DNA of 6,057 bases from Woeseiaceae bacterium. Its GTDB lineage: Bacteria > Pseudomonadota > Gammaproteobacteria > Steroidobacterales > Woeseiaceae. Within the stretch, counting starts at the first letter, position 1. Each line of letters begins with the position of its first letter. Under the pieces are notes generated by a model. The model was given only the letters and a program-made list of their open reading frames with translations. It was not told where the DNA came from and made no database searches. The position numbers and the translations under genes were made by a program. Positions 1-6,057 of this stretch are shown in pieces. The stretch lies in assembly GCA_002728725.1 (NCBI GenBank), contig PBVS01000023.1, forward strand, positions 1-6,057, written 5' to 3'.

Positions 1-507
1 TTGAATAATGTTATTGGGCCCAAGGGAGAACGTTGGATGCCAATTCACACTATCGTTCCACATTCAAAATCTCACGAAGCGATGAAAAAAATTGCAAAAT
101 TACTGGAAAATAACCAGTCAGAATTGGATGAAAATAAAATTGGAGTTGGGTTCTTGTATACGGTCATTTCAAATAATGGTTTTGTTATTGAGCCAGTTTT
201 CTTTACCCCTGATTCCATTGATGAAATTCATCGTGAAGTGGTGGAGGACAATGTTCTGAAGAATATAGATTGCTTTGAAGAAAATCTTGATGCAAGAGAG
301 CTTACGCTTCGCTTAAGAGCTGAGTTACTCAGACTCTTTGAGGATATTGGAGGTGTGCATATGCAGATCGGAAAATCTTATAATTTTAAACGAGGATTAA
401 GAGATGAGGCATGGAGCCTAATTAAAAATATTAAAGATATCATTGACCCTAAAAAAGCAATCAATCCAGGTGCGCTCAGCTTAAATGCGAATGATAAAAG
501 AGATTAG
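1..507 (+). CDS. FAD-linked oxidase, C-terminal part (VAO/4-cresol dehydrogenase-like), 5' truncated by window
   Basis: This is the last 168 codons of a flavoprotein oxidase or dehydrogenase; the reading frame is open from base 1, so the real start lies outside the window and the TTG at base 1 is probably an internal Leu codon. The visible part fits the C-terminal cap/FAD-linked oxidase domain of the vanillyl-alcohol oxidase family. Landmarks are GGVHMQIGKSY at residues 117-127 of the fragment and the typical terminal block DPKKAINPGALSL at 149-161, which in this family packs near the flavin. Known members (vanillyl-alcohol oxidase, 4-cresol dehydrogenase, glycolate and D-lactate dehydrogenases) oxidise alcohols, phenols or hydroxy acids; the GxHxQIGK form looks closest to the aryl-alcohol/phenol branch, which is my inference. 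The N-terminal FAD-binding (PP-loop) domain is not in the window. The gene converges on the minus-strand operon with zero intergenic bases, so joint regulation is not shown. Confidence 0.85.
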   Translation: MNNVIGPKGERWMPIHTIVPHSKSHEAMKKIAKLLENNQSELDENKIGVGFLYTVISNNGFVIEPVFFTPDSIDEIHREVVEDNVLKNIDCFEENLDARELTLRLRAELLRLFEDIGGVHMQIGKSYNFKRGLRDEAWSLIKNIKDIIDPKKAINPGALSLNANDKRD

Positions 508-510
508 TTA
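505..510. other. Abutting convergent stop codons (TAG/TAA)
   Basis: The plus-strand oxidase ends with TAG at 505-507 and the minus-strand VOC-like gene ends with TAA, read from TTA at 508-510. No base lies between them, so transcription of either gene must terminate inside the other one or run through it. I saw no GC-rich stem plus U-tract around the junction. Confidence 0.9.
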
Positions 511-1398
511 AGTTTCAATTATCTCAATCAGTTCTCCGACGGGACCTCGAATCACTGCACTTTTTCTTTTATTGTATGGCAGCTCTTCGTCTGCAGCTAC
601 TGGCGATATGAATGGCAGAGTATTTGGAATGCTATCAACATAAAAGCTGACCATTGCGATACCGGGTGGCAGTTCATTTGCCATATTTTCTCTGTATACC
701 GAAGCTTTAGGGTATTCATCTATTTCTATAAGAGATTTTTCTGAGAGTGTCGCTATTGAAAGCGGGTATTTCGTTTCAATCGGCAAACCGTGTTCATTGG
801 ATAGAGTTCTAATTCTATATGGTGCTGGGTCCGAGGTAATGATATTGAATTTTTCTGAGTAATATCGCCTGAGTGATTCGATATTGTCTACACCCAATAT
901 CATAATAAAGATTCGATCGATTTCTGCGCTTGCCCCCTCAATCGTTAAGCCCGTTTTTTCTGGTTTTTCAATGCTTGTAAAGTAAATCAGCTCATTGGAG
1001 GGACCTAAGACCTGCATAGCTTTGATACTTTTTTCATCGCTAATATAGACTGGTTCTCCAACAATTCTAAAGTATTGACTGTCTTTCAGTTTAAGAAATA
1101 ACTGCTCTGTATCTTTAACGAGTATTTCAATTGCGTTCCAGCCATATGTTTTTAATGATCTGAAATTTTTATCAAATTTTTCTGATTCGATGAATCTGAG
1201 ATAAACGGCTTCGTTGTTAGTCGGACCCATCAATATGAATGGTCTTCCAGCAACATTTTCTGCATCCCAGCCAGAAGCCATTTTTTCCGATATCTTTCCT
1301 CTATGAATGAGCTTGTAGCTGAGTTCATTTTGATAGGCCAGCTCTGTGATATCAAGGCTTTCAACCATGACTGTAACAATGGCGATATTTTTCAGCAT
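508..1398 (-). CDS. VOC-superfamily-like protein, probably multi-module (glyoxalase/extradiol dioxygenase fold)
   Basis: A 296-residue soluble protein that reads as up to four beta-alpha-beta-beta-beta (VOC) modules, beginning near residues 3, 86, 160 and 246. Module ends show VOC-like strands, such as VLGPSNELIYFTSI at about 130-143 and RGPVGELIEIIE at 284-295. The length suits a two-domain VOC protein. VOC proteins usually hold a divalent metal with His/Gln/Glu ligands and act as glyoxalases, dioxygenases, isomerases or binding proteins. Here the first strands of the modules lack the expected His; E292 in the last strand is the only ligand I can place with any conviction, so metal binding is doubtful. 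No signal peptide. It is the last gene of the operon: its ATG lies 3 bp after the nitrilase-like stop codon, with no strong Shine-Dalgarno in front, which suggests translational coupling. Fold assignment is fairly confident; function is unknown. Confidence 0.75.
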   Translation of the reverse strand: MLKNIAIVTVMVESLDITELAYQNELSYKLIHRGKISEKMASGWDAENVAGRPFILMGPTNNEAVYLRFIESEKFDKNFRSLKTYGWNAIEILVKDTEQLFLKLKDSQYFRIVGEPVYISDEKSIKAMQVLGPSNELIYFTSIEKPEKTGLTIEGASAEIDRIFIMILGVDNIESLRRYYSEKFNIITSDPAPYRIRTLSNEHGLPIETKYPLSIATLSEKSLIEIDEYPKASVYRENMANELPPGIAMVSFYVDSIPNTLPFISPVAADEELPYNKRKSAVIRGPVGELIEIIET

Positions 1399-1401
1399 GA
1401 A

Positions 1402-2454
1402 TTATTCGGATTTGAGGAATTTTTGAAGATTATCCAATACATTCTTTTGAGTATTTGAAAAATGTGTACGCTCCGGTATAAAAAAATCACCTGTTTTTTT
1501 ATCTATTAGAGAATTTGGGGGATAAATCGATATTGAATTATACGTACCTTGGAAAAGCTCTAATCTCTGTCTTGAGAGCATGTTGCTCATTCCAGGTCTA
1601 TTCCTATATCGCCTCAGTGCTGGCAGATCTATTTCAGCATTACTTGCCATCGTCTCTCCAATGCTGCTTGATGCGAGAACAGTTCCTCTATAGTCAATGA
1701 TTTTTGACATTCCATCCACAGAATTCGTTGGTATGGGTGAATCTATGATTCCACCACTGTTGCATGAGACTAGGTAGACAAGATTTTCTATAGCCCTTGC
1801 TCTCTTTGCTACGTCTTTTGGAGTCAGATCATTACTTGCCACTTCGCTGCTTGAATGCAAGATAATTTCAGCACCTCGCAGTGTGTGTGCTCTGCAAATT
1901 TCTGGATACAGTATTTCTTCTGATGCACAGCAGGCCAATTTACCTATTTCCGTATCCACAACAGGAAATATCGACTCCTCGCCATAGACTTCCAAATATT
2001 TATCCCACACATCGTGAGGGGTTGGGGCATAAAGAGATATCAATCTCCTGTACCTTAATATTACTTCTCCACTTGGACTAATAATAAAACTCGTTTGAAA
2101 ATAAAGACCCGGAAAATGTTCATCTATTTCGTATGCATTTCCAGATAGAAACACACCATTTTCTTGTGCTATTGATGAGAGAGCATTGTATTCAGCACCG
2201 TCTATTTCAATGGCAGCTTTTTCAGTCCATTCTTGAATGGATTCCCCTAGTGGATATCCCGTCATAAAATATTCGGGTAAGACCACCAGTTTGGTATCTC
2301 TGCCAATAAGAGCTTTACTGCCATTCACATGGAATCCGATTTTTTCAATTGTCTTCATCATGCTGTTTCTTGAATCTTCTACAGATAATCCATTTATTGT
2401 TGGACAATTTAATTGGAGGGACAGCGCCATGTAATGTTGGGTTTCTTTAGTCAT
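1402..2454 (-). CDS. Nitrilase-superfamily (carbon-nitrogen hydrolase) protein with altered catalytic triad
   Basis: A 350-residue protein with the CN-hydrolase fold. Family landmarks are in order: LVVLPEYFMTGYP at 57-68 with the general-base Glu at E61; RYRRLISLYAPTPHDVWDKY at 134-153; IGKLACCASEEILYPEI at 170-186; and RGAEIILHSSSE at 193-204. In the family, Glu-Lys-Cys attacks nitriles, amides or N-carbamoyl compounds. Here the Lys position (YRK in most members) is R137, and counting from G171 the Cys falls on C175, but counting back from the YPE motif it falls on S178 because the segment is longer than usual. It may belong to a divergent 'nitrilase-related' subfamily. The tail after about 285 extends beyond the core fold. 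The ATG is preceded by AGAGAG about 5 bases upstream; an internal Met9 has no such site, so the longer start is preferred. It begins 9 bp after the DUF1330 gene. The substrate cannot be named. Confidence 0.85.
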   Translation of the reverse strand: MTKETQHYMALSLQLNCPTINGLSVEDSRNSMMKTIEKIGFHVNGSKALIGRDTKLVVLPEYFMTGYPLGESIQEWTEKAAIEIDGAEYNALSSIAQENGVFLSGNAYEIDEHFPGLYFQTSFIISPSGEVILRYRRLISLYAPTPHDVWDKYLEVYGEESIFPVVDTEIGKLACCASEEILYPEICRAHTLRGAEIILHSSSEVASNDLTPKDVAKRARAIENLVYLVSCNSGGIIDSPIPTNSVDGMSKIIDYRGTVLASSSIGETMASNAEIDLPALRRYRNRPGMSNMLSRQRLELFQGTYNSISIYPPNSLIDKKTGDFFIPERTHFSNTQKNVLDNLQKFLKSE

Positions 2455-2463
2455 TGAATCTCT

Positions 2464-2751
2464 CTAGTTCTTTTCAACTATGTAAACATTAATTGTTGCA
2501 GCATCTTTTCTGAGCTTCTTGATTTCTTGATATTCATGAGAATGCCAAAATTTTCTCGCAGCGTCCATTGATGGCCACTCAGAAACAACGATCTTACGGC
2601 TATCACTTTCACCCTCGAGTTGTTCGCTCTCAGTTCTGATGCATACGTATTTTCCACCAAATTGCTGAACAACACCCGGTGCTTTAGCACTGTATGCTTT
2701 GAATTTTTCTAGATCTGTGATTGACGCTTGTATAATCATTAATGCTTTCAT
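2464..2751 (-). CDS. DUF1330 family protein
   Basis: A small soluble protein of 95 residues, about the normal length for DUF1330 (ferredoxin-like alpha/beta-barrel fold, usually dimeric). It shows the family pattern: an N-terminal strand MKALMIIQASI, a helix around DLEKFKAYSAKAPGVVQQFGG, GGKYVCIR at 32-39, the LEGE motif at 45-48, then SEWPSMDAARKFWHSHEYQE at 57-76 (family form: FPs.e.A..w..S.eYq), and a last strand ending VYIVEKN. Family members have no established general function; many sit in catabolic operons, and related barrels act as isomerases or monooxygenases. The ATG has AAAGGA (2764-2769) 12 bases upstream, slightly far but the best candidate. It lies between the membrane protein gene (19 bp upstream) and the nitrilase-like gene (9 bp downstream). 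Family call is firm; function is not. Confidence 0.88.
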   Translation of the reverse strand: MKALMIIQASITDLEKFKAYSAKAPGVVQQFGGKYVCIRTESEQLEGESDSRKIVVSEWPSMDAARKFWHSHEYQEIKKLRKDAATINVYIVEKN

Positions 2752-2770
2752 GTTTATTATCTTTCCTTTA

Positions 2771-3424
2771 TTAAATTAAATGCAGTCCCAGTGATGTATT
2801 GAACAGGAGGCATGCCCATATTAATACTACGAAAGGTCTAGAACTGGCGATGCTCATTTTTAATATTTGGTTTGATTCGGCAGTATCTTTGCCTTCAATA
2901 AGAGAAACAAAGGCAGGTTCAAATGATCTCAGTTTCTTTCTGATTATCAATCCGCAAATAACAGTTATTGTGAAAGCCAAAATCTTTTTCCCTGCCCATA
3001 TGTATTCTGGTTGATTAATCACTATATTCAAAAATACATAAGACATTCCCAAAACAAACATGATTCTCAGCCAGTAATCAAATAGGGCTAATTTTTTTAC
3101 AGCCTGACCTTTTATGTGCAGAACACAGACCAGTATTAACCATGATATTGCGATTAACCAAATACTTATTACCATTGAATATGAGATATTTAAGTAACCC
3201 AAACTTTTTGCTAGATGGATCCCAGATGGAAAAATCAATATCATTGAAATTCTCGGCGCCTGATCCAGAAAGAACAAGATTTTAGAGACATTAATCCGTG
3301 TGTCTCTTGAAAGTTTTTCATTGACCAGGTAATAACTGGAATAGAACACACCCAAATCAGCACCCAACCAATACACAAGACAAAGAATATGTATTAGTTT
3401 TAAAATTCCAATTTCAATCGGCAT
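2771..3424 (-). CDS. Multi-pass inner-membrane protein, CopD-like
   Basis: A 217-residue integral membrane protein with about six hydrophobic segments, at roughly residues 6-27, 57-76, 82-104, 118-136, 146-162 and 195-214. The first reads LKLIHILCLVYWLGADLGVFY, with a His (H12) and the W-x-G-x-x-x-x-x-F pattern seen in the CopD/cytochrome-b-like membrane proteins; LDQAPR at 53-58 follows a conserved-looking loop. Other histidines in or near membrane segments are H70, H103 and H215, so haem or metal binding is possible but not shown. A role in copper uptake is known only for true CopD proteins and should not be assumed here. Its start overlaps the end of the alpha/beta-hydrolase gene by 11 bp, the mark of tight translational coupling; a weak GGAAA precedes the ATG. 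Membrane location is confident, the family call is moderate, the function unknown. Confidence 0.75.
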   Translation of the reverse strand: MPIEIGILKLIHILCLVYWLGADLGVFYSSYYLVNEKLSRDTRINVSKILFFLDQAPRISMILIFPSGIHLAKSLGYLNISYSMVISIWLIAISWLILVCVLHIKGQAVKKLALFDYWLRIMFVLGMSYVFLNIVINQPEYIWAGKKILAFTITVICGLIIRKKLRSFEPAFVSLIEGKDTAESNQILKMSIASSRPFVVLIWACLLFNTSLGLHLI

Positions 3425-4211
3425 TCAATATTTCCAGAACATGTTTAGCTATAATTTCAGCACCTTCCTCAAACACATTTGAGGTGATATCCTCGATATC
3501 CCTTATTTCAGAGTTATCCAAGATACCTGAGGCTGCGTGAGTTGCATCAAGCAACCCGGATCTGGTAGCCAAAATATTTATATGTTTCGAATTGGATTTA
3601 AATTGTTCTTCGCATGCATATGTAAAAGCGGCATGAAAAGCAAAATGATCTCTATTTCCTGCTCTCAGGCTCTCAACCAACAAATCAAATGAACGCTCAA
3701 TATTGACCTTACCCATTCTATTTTTAATATTAAAATCCCAAGATTTTCTGAGAGACTCTAAATCTTCGCTCAAACCAAATGGTTTGGCCATCTGAGCAAG
3801 CAATCCTTTTTGAGCTTCACCAGTGAAGTAAGGGATGTCAATCATGATAATTTGATCAATTTTGTCGGGGGTTAAGAGGCACAATTCATTAGCTACCAGG
3901 CAGCCTGTATGGAAGCCAATCAAATCATACTGCTCATAATTTCCAACCTGATTAAGAACTTCACCGATTGAGGCAGCATAGTCATTGATTGAGGGTGGGC
4001 TTTCAATTGAAGAAGAGCTTCCGTATCCCAAGTAATCAGGCGCAATAATTTTTCTGTTTTTATTAATCATTGGCATGATCGTTTCAAAAAATAATCCGCT
4101 GTATGGTGAGGGATGCAGGCATAAAATAGGGTTACCATTTTCATTGCCCGATGGTTCAAGTTCTCGAATATGAATTTGTTTTTCTCCATACTGCAAGTAA
4201 CGTTTCTTCAT
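3414..4211 (-). CDS. Alpha/beta-hydrolase-fold protein lacking the usual Ser nucleophile and His
   Basis: A 265-residue soluble protein with a clear alpha/beta-hydrolase layout: oxyanion-hole region LCLHPSPYSG at 30-39, strand-turn IIAPDYLGYGSSS at 55-67 (family form PDxxGxGxS), nucleophile elbow YDLIGFHTGCLVA at 95-107, a cap-like helical region at about 130-205, and ILATRSGLLDATHAA at 213-227, where D222 is a candidate acid. The elbow reads G-F-H-T-G, so His101 sits where Ser, Cys or Asp normally is; the codon (bases 3909-3911, CAT on the coding strand) is not an ambiguous one. Near the C-terminus, where a GH motif is expected before the final helix, the sequence reads ITSNVFEEGAE (242-252) with no His. 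The protein may be a non-hydrolytic member, a lyase-like enzyme or a binding protein. AAGAGGA at 4219-4225, inside the end of the MFS gene, gives an 8-base spacing to the ATG. It starts 3 bp after the MFS stop. Confidence 0.88.
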   Translation of the reverse strand: MKKRYLQYGEKQIHIRELEPSGNENGNPILCLHPSPYSGLFFETIMPMINKNRKIIAPDYLGYGSSSSIESPPSINDYAASIGEVLNQVGNYEQYDLIGFHTGCLVANELCLLTPDKIDQIIMIDIPYFTGEAQKGLLAQMAKPFGLSEDLESLRKSWDFNIKNRMGKVNIERSFDLLVESLRAGNRDHFAFHAAFTYACEEQFKSNSKHINILATRSGLLDATHAASGILDNSEIRDIEDITSNVFEEGAEIIAKHVLEILNAD

Positions 4212-4214
4212 GTT

Positions 4215-5537
4215 TTAATCCTCTTGTTCGATTTCGCTTAGTTCTTGGTTATAAGATCGAATTGCAAACTTGGCTAGAGGCAAAACAAGGATTCCATAAA
4301 TTAACGGTACCGCTGCACATGCATAGTTGAGGTTTTCATTTCCAAAGACATTGTCGGATAACCAACCTACAGTAAATGGACCAAGAAGGAGACCAGATAT
4401 ACTTATCACCATGTAATACAATGCGACAGTTTGTGCACGTATCACTCCTGGCGTTATATTCAATAGTGCTGTCACTGATGTGGCAGACGTAGCTGCAATA
4501 CCAAATGTATTTAATGCAATAACCGCCATCGCCAATTCGGCTGTTGGCATTAATGGGGCAGCGATTCCAGTCGGGACGAGTATGAAAGCTCCAAAAATTA
4601 CAATTAATAAGGGAGCATCTTTTCTGTTTTTCTCAGAATACATTTTATCACTCAACCAACCCGCAATATTCACAGTTAGTGGTCCTACAGCCAATAAAAC
4701 AACTGCATTCCATACCGCATACTTTTCGGCCTCCCAGCCCCATGTTCTTTGGAACATCGGAGCGTAGAATCCCTGGCTGTATGCGCAGATAATCATGAGA
4801 CATACAAAGGCAATAAAGCTTCCATAAATCTTCCATCTTTTTTTAACGTGCACGAAGGTCTCTCCAAATGTGATGCTTTCGTCATCAGCTGCATTTTTTC
4901 CAATTCTTTTGGGTTCGCGCATAAATAAGAAGAGTACAGCTAAAAGAAGACCTGGCAGGCCCACTACAAGAAAAGTGAATTGCCATGGTGCAACTTCACC
5001 AACCAAAGGAAAGGAGAGATTCGGTTCTGATTTTGCCCAATTAATCACTCCTGCACTGATAAGTGATGCAATGCCTGCCCCTAGTGACAAAGCCGCAGTA
5101 TAAAATGCAATGGGTTTACCTCTTTTTTCAGGTGGGAAACTGTCTGAGATCATAGACATTGCACACGGACTCAATGTCGCTTCGCCCGCTCCAACAGTCA
5201 TTCTTGCAATAAAAAGTTGTATGAAATTCTTCACTAAACCAGAAGCTGCCGTTGCCGCTGACCAAACTGCAATTCCTGCTGCAACCAACCATGTCCTCTT
5301 TTTTCTGTCCGCTAGATATCCCAATGGTAACCCCATGGTGGCGTAGAATATGGCGAATGCGAATCCAAGTAGCAAACCAATTTGAGTATCGGTAAGACCC
5401 AAATCTGCTTTAATCGGTTCAATCAATAGACCGAGAATGTAACGGTCAACAAAGGATAATATGTATGCAATGGTTAGCATCACGACCATGTACCATGCAT
5501 ATCTACTGTTTGGATAATTTTTGTTTTCTTTATTCAA
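4215..5537 (-). CDS. MFS transporter, Spinster-like
   Basis: A 440-residue, 12-helix major facilitator superfamily carrier of the inner membrane, of normal length. Helix 1 ends with the SFVDRYILGLL pattern (28-38) followed by EPIKADLGLTDTQIGLL, typical of the Spinster-like group that is common in proteobacterial catabolic clusters. Motif A, GYLADRKKR, is at 73-81, with a second copy-like GWLSDK at 293-298 in the other half; GAGEATLSP at 116-124 lies in helix 4. A charged loop at about 207-236 separates the two six-helix halves. It presumably moves a small organic molecule by proton or other cation coupling; the substrate and direction cannot be read. The start is TTG, with a good AAGGGG site six bases before it; no ATG lies between this TTG and the first membrane segment, the first downstream Met being residue 17 inside helix 1. 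It sits 24 bp after the VOC gene and 3 bp before the hydrolase gene. Confidence 0.92.
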   Translation of the reverse strand: MNKENKNYPNSRYAWYMVVMLTIAYILSFVDRYILGLLIEPIKADLGLTDTQIGLLLGFAFAIFYATMGLPLGYLADRKKRTWLVAAGIAVWSAATAASGLVKNFIQLFIARMTVGAGEATLSPCAMSMISDSFPPEKRGKPIAFYTAALSLGAGIASLISAGVINWAKSEPNLSFPLVGEVAPWQFTFLVVGLPGLLLAVLFLFMREPKRIGKNAADDESITFGETFVHVKKRWKIYGSFIAFVCLMIICAYSQGFYAPMFQRTWGWEAEKYAVWNAVVLLAVGPLTVNIAGWLSDKMYSEKNRKDAPLLIVIFGAFILVPTGIAAPLMPTAELAMAVIALNTFGIAATSATSVTALLNITPGVIRAQTVALYYMVISISGLLLGPFTVGWLSDNVFGNENLNYACAAVPLIYGILVLPLAKFAIRSYNQELSEIEQED

Positions 5538-5543
5538 GATAAT

Positions 5544-5549
5544 CCCCTT
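5544..5549 (-). promoter_or_regulatory. Ribosome binding site fixing the TTG start of the MFS gene
   Basis: On the minus strand AAGGGG precedes TTG (5535-5537) with six bases between. It lies in the 24-bp gap after the upstream VOC gene. It decides the start, because no ATG or GTG start fits upstream of the first transmembrane helix. Confidence 0.7.
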
Positions 5550-5561
5550 AAATATAAATTT

Positions 5562-6017
5562 TTATTTTTCTGGAATGTTATAAATAACCACCAGATTGCC
5601 GTCGAAATCAACGATTCCAACCTCTCTTCCAACACGTCCATCATGGGTTACCAGTTCATCTTCGTGATGTATTTTGCATCCCAGATCGGCAGCCCCTTTT
5701 ACGATACGATCAATATTTCCAACATCGACCACAATAGCGCAACGCCTTGGTAAAGGCACAGCTTGAAGATCGGCATCCTGTATTTCTGTTAATGCCATGA
5801 CTCTTAATTGATTTTCTGTTCCGAGAACAGCCCATCTAACTTTTTTTGAGTGATCGATTTCAAATACATCGTAGGAATACGAGTCATCTGGAGCATCAGA
5901 CTCGTATTGATTGATAAAACCAAGAACATCACAGTACAATTTTAAGGATTTTTTCAAATCTGAAACGATGTAATTTGCTCTTTGAAATCTCACGTATTCT
6001 TTTGTCTCTTCGCTCAT
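5562..6017 (-). CDS. VOC family protein (glyoxalase/bleomycin-resistance fold), single domain
   Basis: A 151-residue soluble protein with two beta-alpha-beta-beta-beta modules, the standard size for a VOC monomer. Module 1 is YVRFQRANYIVSDLKKSLKL followed by YCDVLGF (8-34), the usual 'D...S..FY...LGF' signature; module 2 starts at CAIVVDVGNIDRIV (93-106) and ends with the characteristic GIVDFDGNLVVIYNI (134-148). Known members include glyoxalase I, extradiol dioxygenases, epimerases and drug-binding proteins. The usual metal ligands are not evident: strand 1 has no His at the expected place and the terminal Glu of 'DGNxxE' is replaced by V144. H117, H118 and H125 are the nearby alternatives. 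ATG is preceded by AAAGGA (6024-6029) with six bases spacing. It is the first gene of the block visible here; the operon may extend upstream beyond the window. Family call is firm; reaction unknown. Confidence 0.88.
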   Translation of the reverse strand: MSEETKEYVRFQRANYIVSDLKKSLKLYCDVLGFINQYESDAPDDSYSYDVFEIDHSKKVRWAVLGTENQLRVMALTEIQDADLQAVPLPRRCAIVVDVGNIDRIVKGAADLGCKIHHEDELVTHDGRVGREVGIVDFDGNLVVIYNIPEK

Positions 6018-6023
6018 TATTTT

Positions 6024-6029
6024 TCCTTT
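6024..6029 (-). promoter_or_regulatory. Ribosome binding site of the upstream VOC gene
   Basis: AAAGGA on the minus strand, six bases before the ATG at 6015-6017. The 40 bases from 6018 to the window end are A/T-rich and hold no other recognisable element; whether the promoter is there or further upstream cannot be decided. Confidence 0.6.
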
Positions 6030-6057
6030 AATTTTTAATTTTCGTATGGACCTTTTC

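Noticed and set aside
1..3. TTG at the first base as a true start of the oxidase gene
   Set aside because: The frame is open to the window edge, no ribosome site can be seen, and the fragment lacks the FAD-binding domain; it is a truncated gene.
500..525. Hairpin GAGAT...ATCTC spanning the convergent junction as a bidirectional terminator
   Set aside because: Only five base pairs with a 16-base loop and no proper U-tract; too weak to call.
1515..2434. Three plus-strand open frames (61-66 codons) inside the nitrilase-like gene
   Set aside because: Shadows of a well-conserved minus-strand gene; no family motifs and no ribosome sites of note.
2478..2690. Minus-strand 70-codon frame overlapping the DUF1330 gene
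   Set aside because: Out of frame with a clear DUF1330 protein; its peptide has no recognisable domain.
3414..3424. Possible frameshift joining the hydrolase and membrane protein genes
   Set aside because: Both proteins are complete at normal length with their own starts; the 11-bp overlap is ordinary operon coupling.
4480..5346. Plus-strand frames (77-95 codons) and a 62-codon minus-strand frame within the MFS gene
   Set aside because: Antisense or out-of-frame shadows of transmembrane coding sequence.
6018..6057. Promoter upstream of the first VOC gene
   Set aside because: The 40 bases are A/T-rich but show no convincing -35/-10 pair, and the operon may begin outside the window.

Overview
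The window is a compact piece of an AT-rich bacterial chromosome (low GC by eye, short intergenic gaps, Shine-Dalgarno-type starts). Gene content looks like an aerobic catabolic cluster: a VAO-type flavin oxidase, a Spinster-like MFS carrier, VOC-fold proteins, an alpha/beta-hydrolase, a nitrilase-fold protein and a DUF1330 protein. These families occur together in catabolic regions of Alpha- and Gammaproteobacteria, and the low GC would suit a marine lineage. Taxon is inference only; no rRNA or marker gene is present.

Layout. At 1-507 (+) is the C-terminal part of an FAD-linked oxidase whose start lies before the window. Its stop codon abuts, with no intervening base, the stop codon of the first minus-strand gene. 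From 6017 down to 508 runs one block of seven minus-strand genes, in transcription order: single-domain VOC protein (6017-5562), MFS transporter (5537-4215, TTG start), alpha/beta-hydrolase-fold protein (4211-3414), multi-pass CopD-like membrane protein (3424-2771), DUF1330 protein (2751-2464), nitrilase-superfamily protein (2454-1402), and a larger VOC-like protein (1398-508). Gaps are 24, 3, -11, 19, 9 and 3 bp, so they are very probably co-transcribed from a promoter upstream of the window (beyond 6057). No gene-free stretch longer than 40 bp exists, and no RNA gene, mobile element, CRISPR array or convincing terminator was found.

How the genes may work together. The MFS protein would import (or export) a small organic compound, and the enzymes would modify it. 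The substrate cannot be read from the sequence; the neighbouring VAO-type oxidase hints at a phenolic or other aromatic compound, which is inference. The most striking point is that several proteins with well-known enzyme folds lack the textbook catalytic residues: the hydrolase has GFHTG where GxSxG is expected and no obvious C-terminal catalytic histidine; the nitrilase-like protein has Arg in place of the catalytic Lys; and both VOC proteins lack the usual metal-ligand pattern. The operon may therefore encode an undescribed pathway with non-canonical chemistry, or non-catalytic binding proteins.
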